A stretch of DNA of 64,000 bases from assembly GCF_007828035.1 (NCBI RefSeq), contig NZ_VITV01000009.1, positions 124,001-188,000 on the forward strand. Direction: 5' to 3'. This DNA is from Nitrospirillum amazonense (GTDB lineage Bacteria > Pseudomonadota > Alphaproteobacteria > Azospirillales > Azospirillaceae). A program made the position numbers and the translations under genes. This document shows positions 63,020 to 64,000 of the stretch, in pieces; positions within the stretch are counted from its first letter, which is position 1, and each line of letters opens with the position of its first letter. The notes under the pieces are model-generated. The model made no database searches. It was not told the origin of the DNA and saw nothing but the letters and a program-made list of their open reading frames with translations.

Positions 63020-64000
63020 TCAGAACGTCTTGGTCACGCCGAAGTAAAAGCCGCGGCGCGGGCCATATTGCGGGGCGCCCACACCGACCCCCGTTCCGTC
63101 ACGGATCTCATACTTCTCATCGAACAGGTTGATGACGTCGAAGCGCACGTCCATCAGGCCCACGGTCGGCAGGTCCAGGGTCTGGACCACGCCCAGGTTG
63201 ACCTGGACGTACCCCGGCAGGGCGGCGCCATTGGGCGTGGCACCGTCGGAGCGCAGGCCCGAGCCGTAGATCAGGTCGGTGGTCAGCAGCGTCCTGTCGA
63301 TGCGGTAGCTGGCGCCGGCTGAGGCAGTGAAGCGCTGGTCGTGGTCCACCGGGATGAAGTGGTTGGAGATGTAGTCCAGGTCATCCTGGCTGAAACTGAA
63401 CTGGCTGGAGACGATCTTCTTGCCCTCCGCCTTCGACACCGCGAAGTTGGCGTAGGATTGGAAGTTGTCCACCGCGTAGGTCAGCGACAGCTCAATGCCC
63501 TTCTGCGTGCCTTCGTCATAGTTGAAGGGCGTCAGGATGATGGGCGCGCCGAACTGGCCCTCATCCAGCATGTTCTTGGACTTCTTGTAATAACCGTCCA
63601 GGCCCACGGTCAGGGCGTCGGTCAGCTTCTGTTCGATGCCGACGTCGAAATAATTGGCGCGTTCGGCCTTGGGCGCGTCGTTGATGCTGCTGGCGGCGGC
63701 GGCGCTGGTGCCGGCGTACTTGGCGACGGCCGTGTTGGACACCAGCTCGAACGGCGGCGGGGTGAAGTAACGGGAATAGCCGGCGTGCACCGTCGTGCCC
63801 GGCGTCGCCTGCCACACCAGGTTCACGCGCGGGCTGAACTGGCTTTCGCTGTCGAACTGCTGGAAGCTGTCGAAGCGGCCGCCGAAGTTCAGGGTCCAAT
63901 CCGGCGCGAACTTCCATTCGTCCTGCAGGTAAACGCTTTCGCTGTACCCGGTCTTGCCGAAGGTGTCGCGCACCGTGGTCGGGCTGCCGCCGATCTGGTT
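63020..64000 (-). CDS. TonB-dependent receptor, C-terminal part only (cut by window edge)
   Basis: The visible 326 residues are the end of an outer-membrane beta-barrel. Alternating strands such as SVYLQDEWKFAPDWTLNFGGRFD, SPRVNLVWQATPGTTVHAGYSRYF and FDVGIEQKLTDALTVGLDGYYK are followed by DVRFDVINLFDEKYEIRDG and the terminal GFYFGVTKTF with C-terminal Phe. These are typical of the TonB-dependent receptor family. The plug domain, signal peptide and start are beyond position 64000. The ligand is not evident. It shows no close similarity to the maltodextrin receptor near 11 kb. Confidence 0.92.
   Translation of the reverse strand, partial: NQIGGSPTTVRDTFGKTGYSESVYLQDEWKFAPDWTLNFGGRFDSFQQFDSESQFSPRVNLVWQATPGTTVHAGYSRYFTPPPFELVSNTAVAKYAGTSAAAASSINDAPKAERANYFDVGIEQKLTDALTVGLDGYYKKSKNMLDEGQFGAPIILTPFNYDEGTQKGIELSLTYAVDNFQSYANFAVSKAEGKKIVSSQFSFSQDDLDYISNHFIPVDHDQRFTASAGASYRIDRTLLTTDLIYGSGLRSDGATPNGAALPGYVQVNLGVVQTLDLPTVGLMDVRFDVINLFDEKYEIRDGTGVGVGAPQYGPRRGFYFGVTKTF

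Noticed and set aside
1-64000. CRISPR arrays, tRNA or rRNA genes, insertion sequences
   Set aside because: I saw no regularly spaced repeats, cloverleaf-like segments, rRNA stretches or transposase motifs. Very short or divergent tRNAs could be missed by eye.

Overview
This window is GC-rich with dense, mostly intact coding. The gene families point to an alphaproteobacterium of the Rhodospirillales type; something near Azospirillum, Nitrospirillum or Niveispirillum is my inference. The pointers are a Caulobacter-style TonB-dependent carbohydrate receptor, a flavin halogenase homologue inside a sugar locus, an HD-GYP regulator, HWE/HisKA_2-type kinases, a DUF6356 protein and an Anbu proteasome-like cluster. 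I found no rRNA, tRNA, CRISPR array, transposase or prophage gene.

Region 1 (1-13.4 kb, all minus strand) is a starch/maltodextrin utilisation locus. Transcribed from the right, it holds a TonB-dependent receptor, a tryptophan-halogenase-family flavoprotein, a secreted GH13 amylase, a cytoplasmic GH13 alpha-glucosidase, a periplasmic GH97 alpha-glucosidase and a secreted esterase. A small two-TM protein follows, then a GH15 glucan glucosidase cut by the left edge. The halogenase-amylase-glucosidase junctions overlap by 4 bp. Two pairs of the palindrome ATACGTAT, with centres 33 and 32 bp apart, lie upstream of the GH15 gene and the receptor gene and suggest one shared regulator.

Region 2 (13.4-31.1 kb) is mainly signalling. 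A minus-strand unit encodes a two-component system followed by an ABC ATPase and an FtsX-like permease. The plus strand carries sodC, a TPR-aspartyl hydroxylase fusion, a sensor kinase coupled to an HD-GYP response regulator, an Lrp/AsnC regulator, a CHASE3 kinase with a damaged ATP site and a large hybrid kinase.

Region 3 (31.1-47.1 kb) contains the Anbu / alpha-E / circularly permuted ATP-grasp cluster, a YeiE-like LysR regulator, two tandem FtsX-type permeases without an ATPase, a YeiH-type putative sulfate exporter, a D,D-carboxypeptidase, an AraC regulator with a small DMT transporter, an MFS transporter and an FAD oxidoreductase.

Region 4 (47.1-64 kb) contains an unrecognised 527-residue protein, an MsrQ-like heme membrane protein and a lone secreted spore-coat-U-like protein. 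Two tiny coupled ORFs run into a two-component system whose kinase gene is frameshifted by one base. A TetR-GST-MFS operon follows, then an M19-dipeptidase homologue that lacks expected metal ligands, a saccharopine-dehydrogenase/DUF4166 protein, a LysR-SBF transporter pair, L-serine ammonia-lyase and the C-terminal part of a second TonB-dependent receptor cut by the right edge.

The best leads are the paired ATACGTAT operators, the halogenase homologue with retained catalytic Lys/Glu positions in a starch locus, the M19 homologue without its metal ligands, the degenerate CHASE3 kinase, the ribosome-site hairpin before the ABC ATPase, and the coupled micro-ORFs upstream of the frameshifted kinase. 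No wholly new system is demonstrated; these are candidates.
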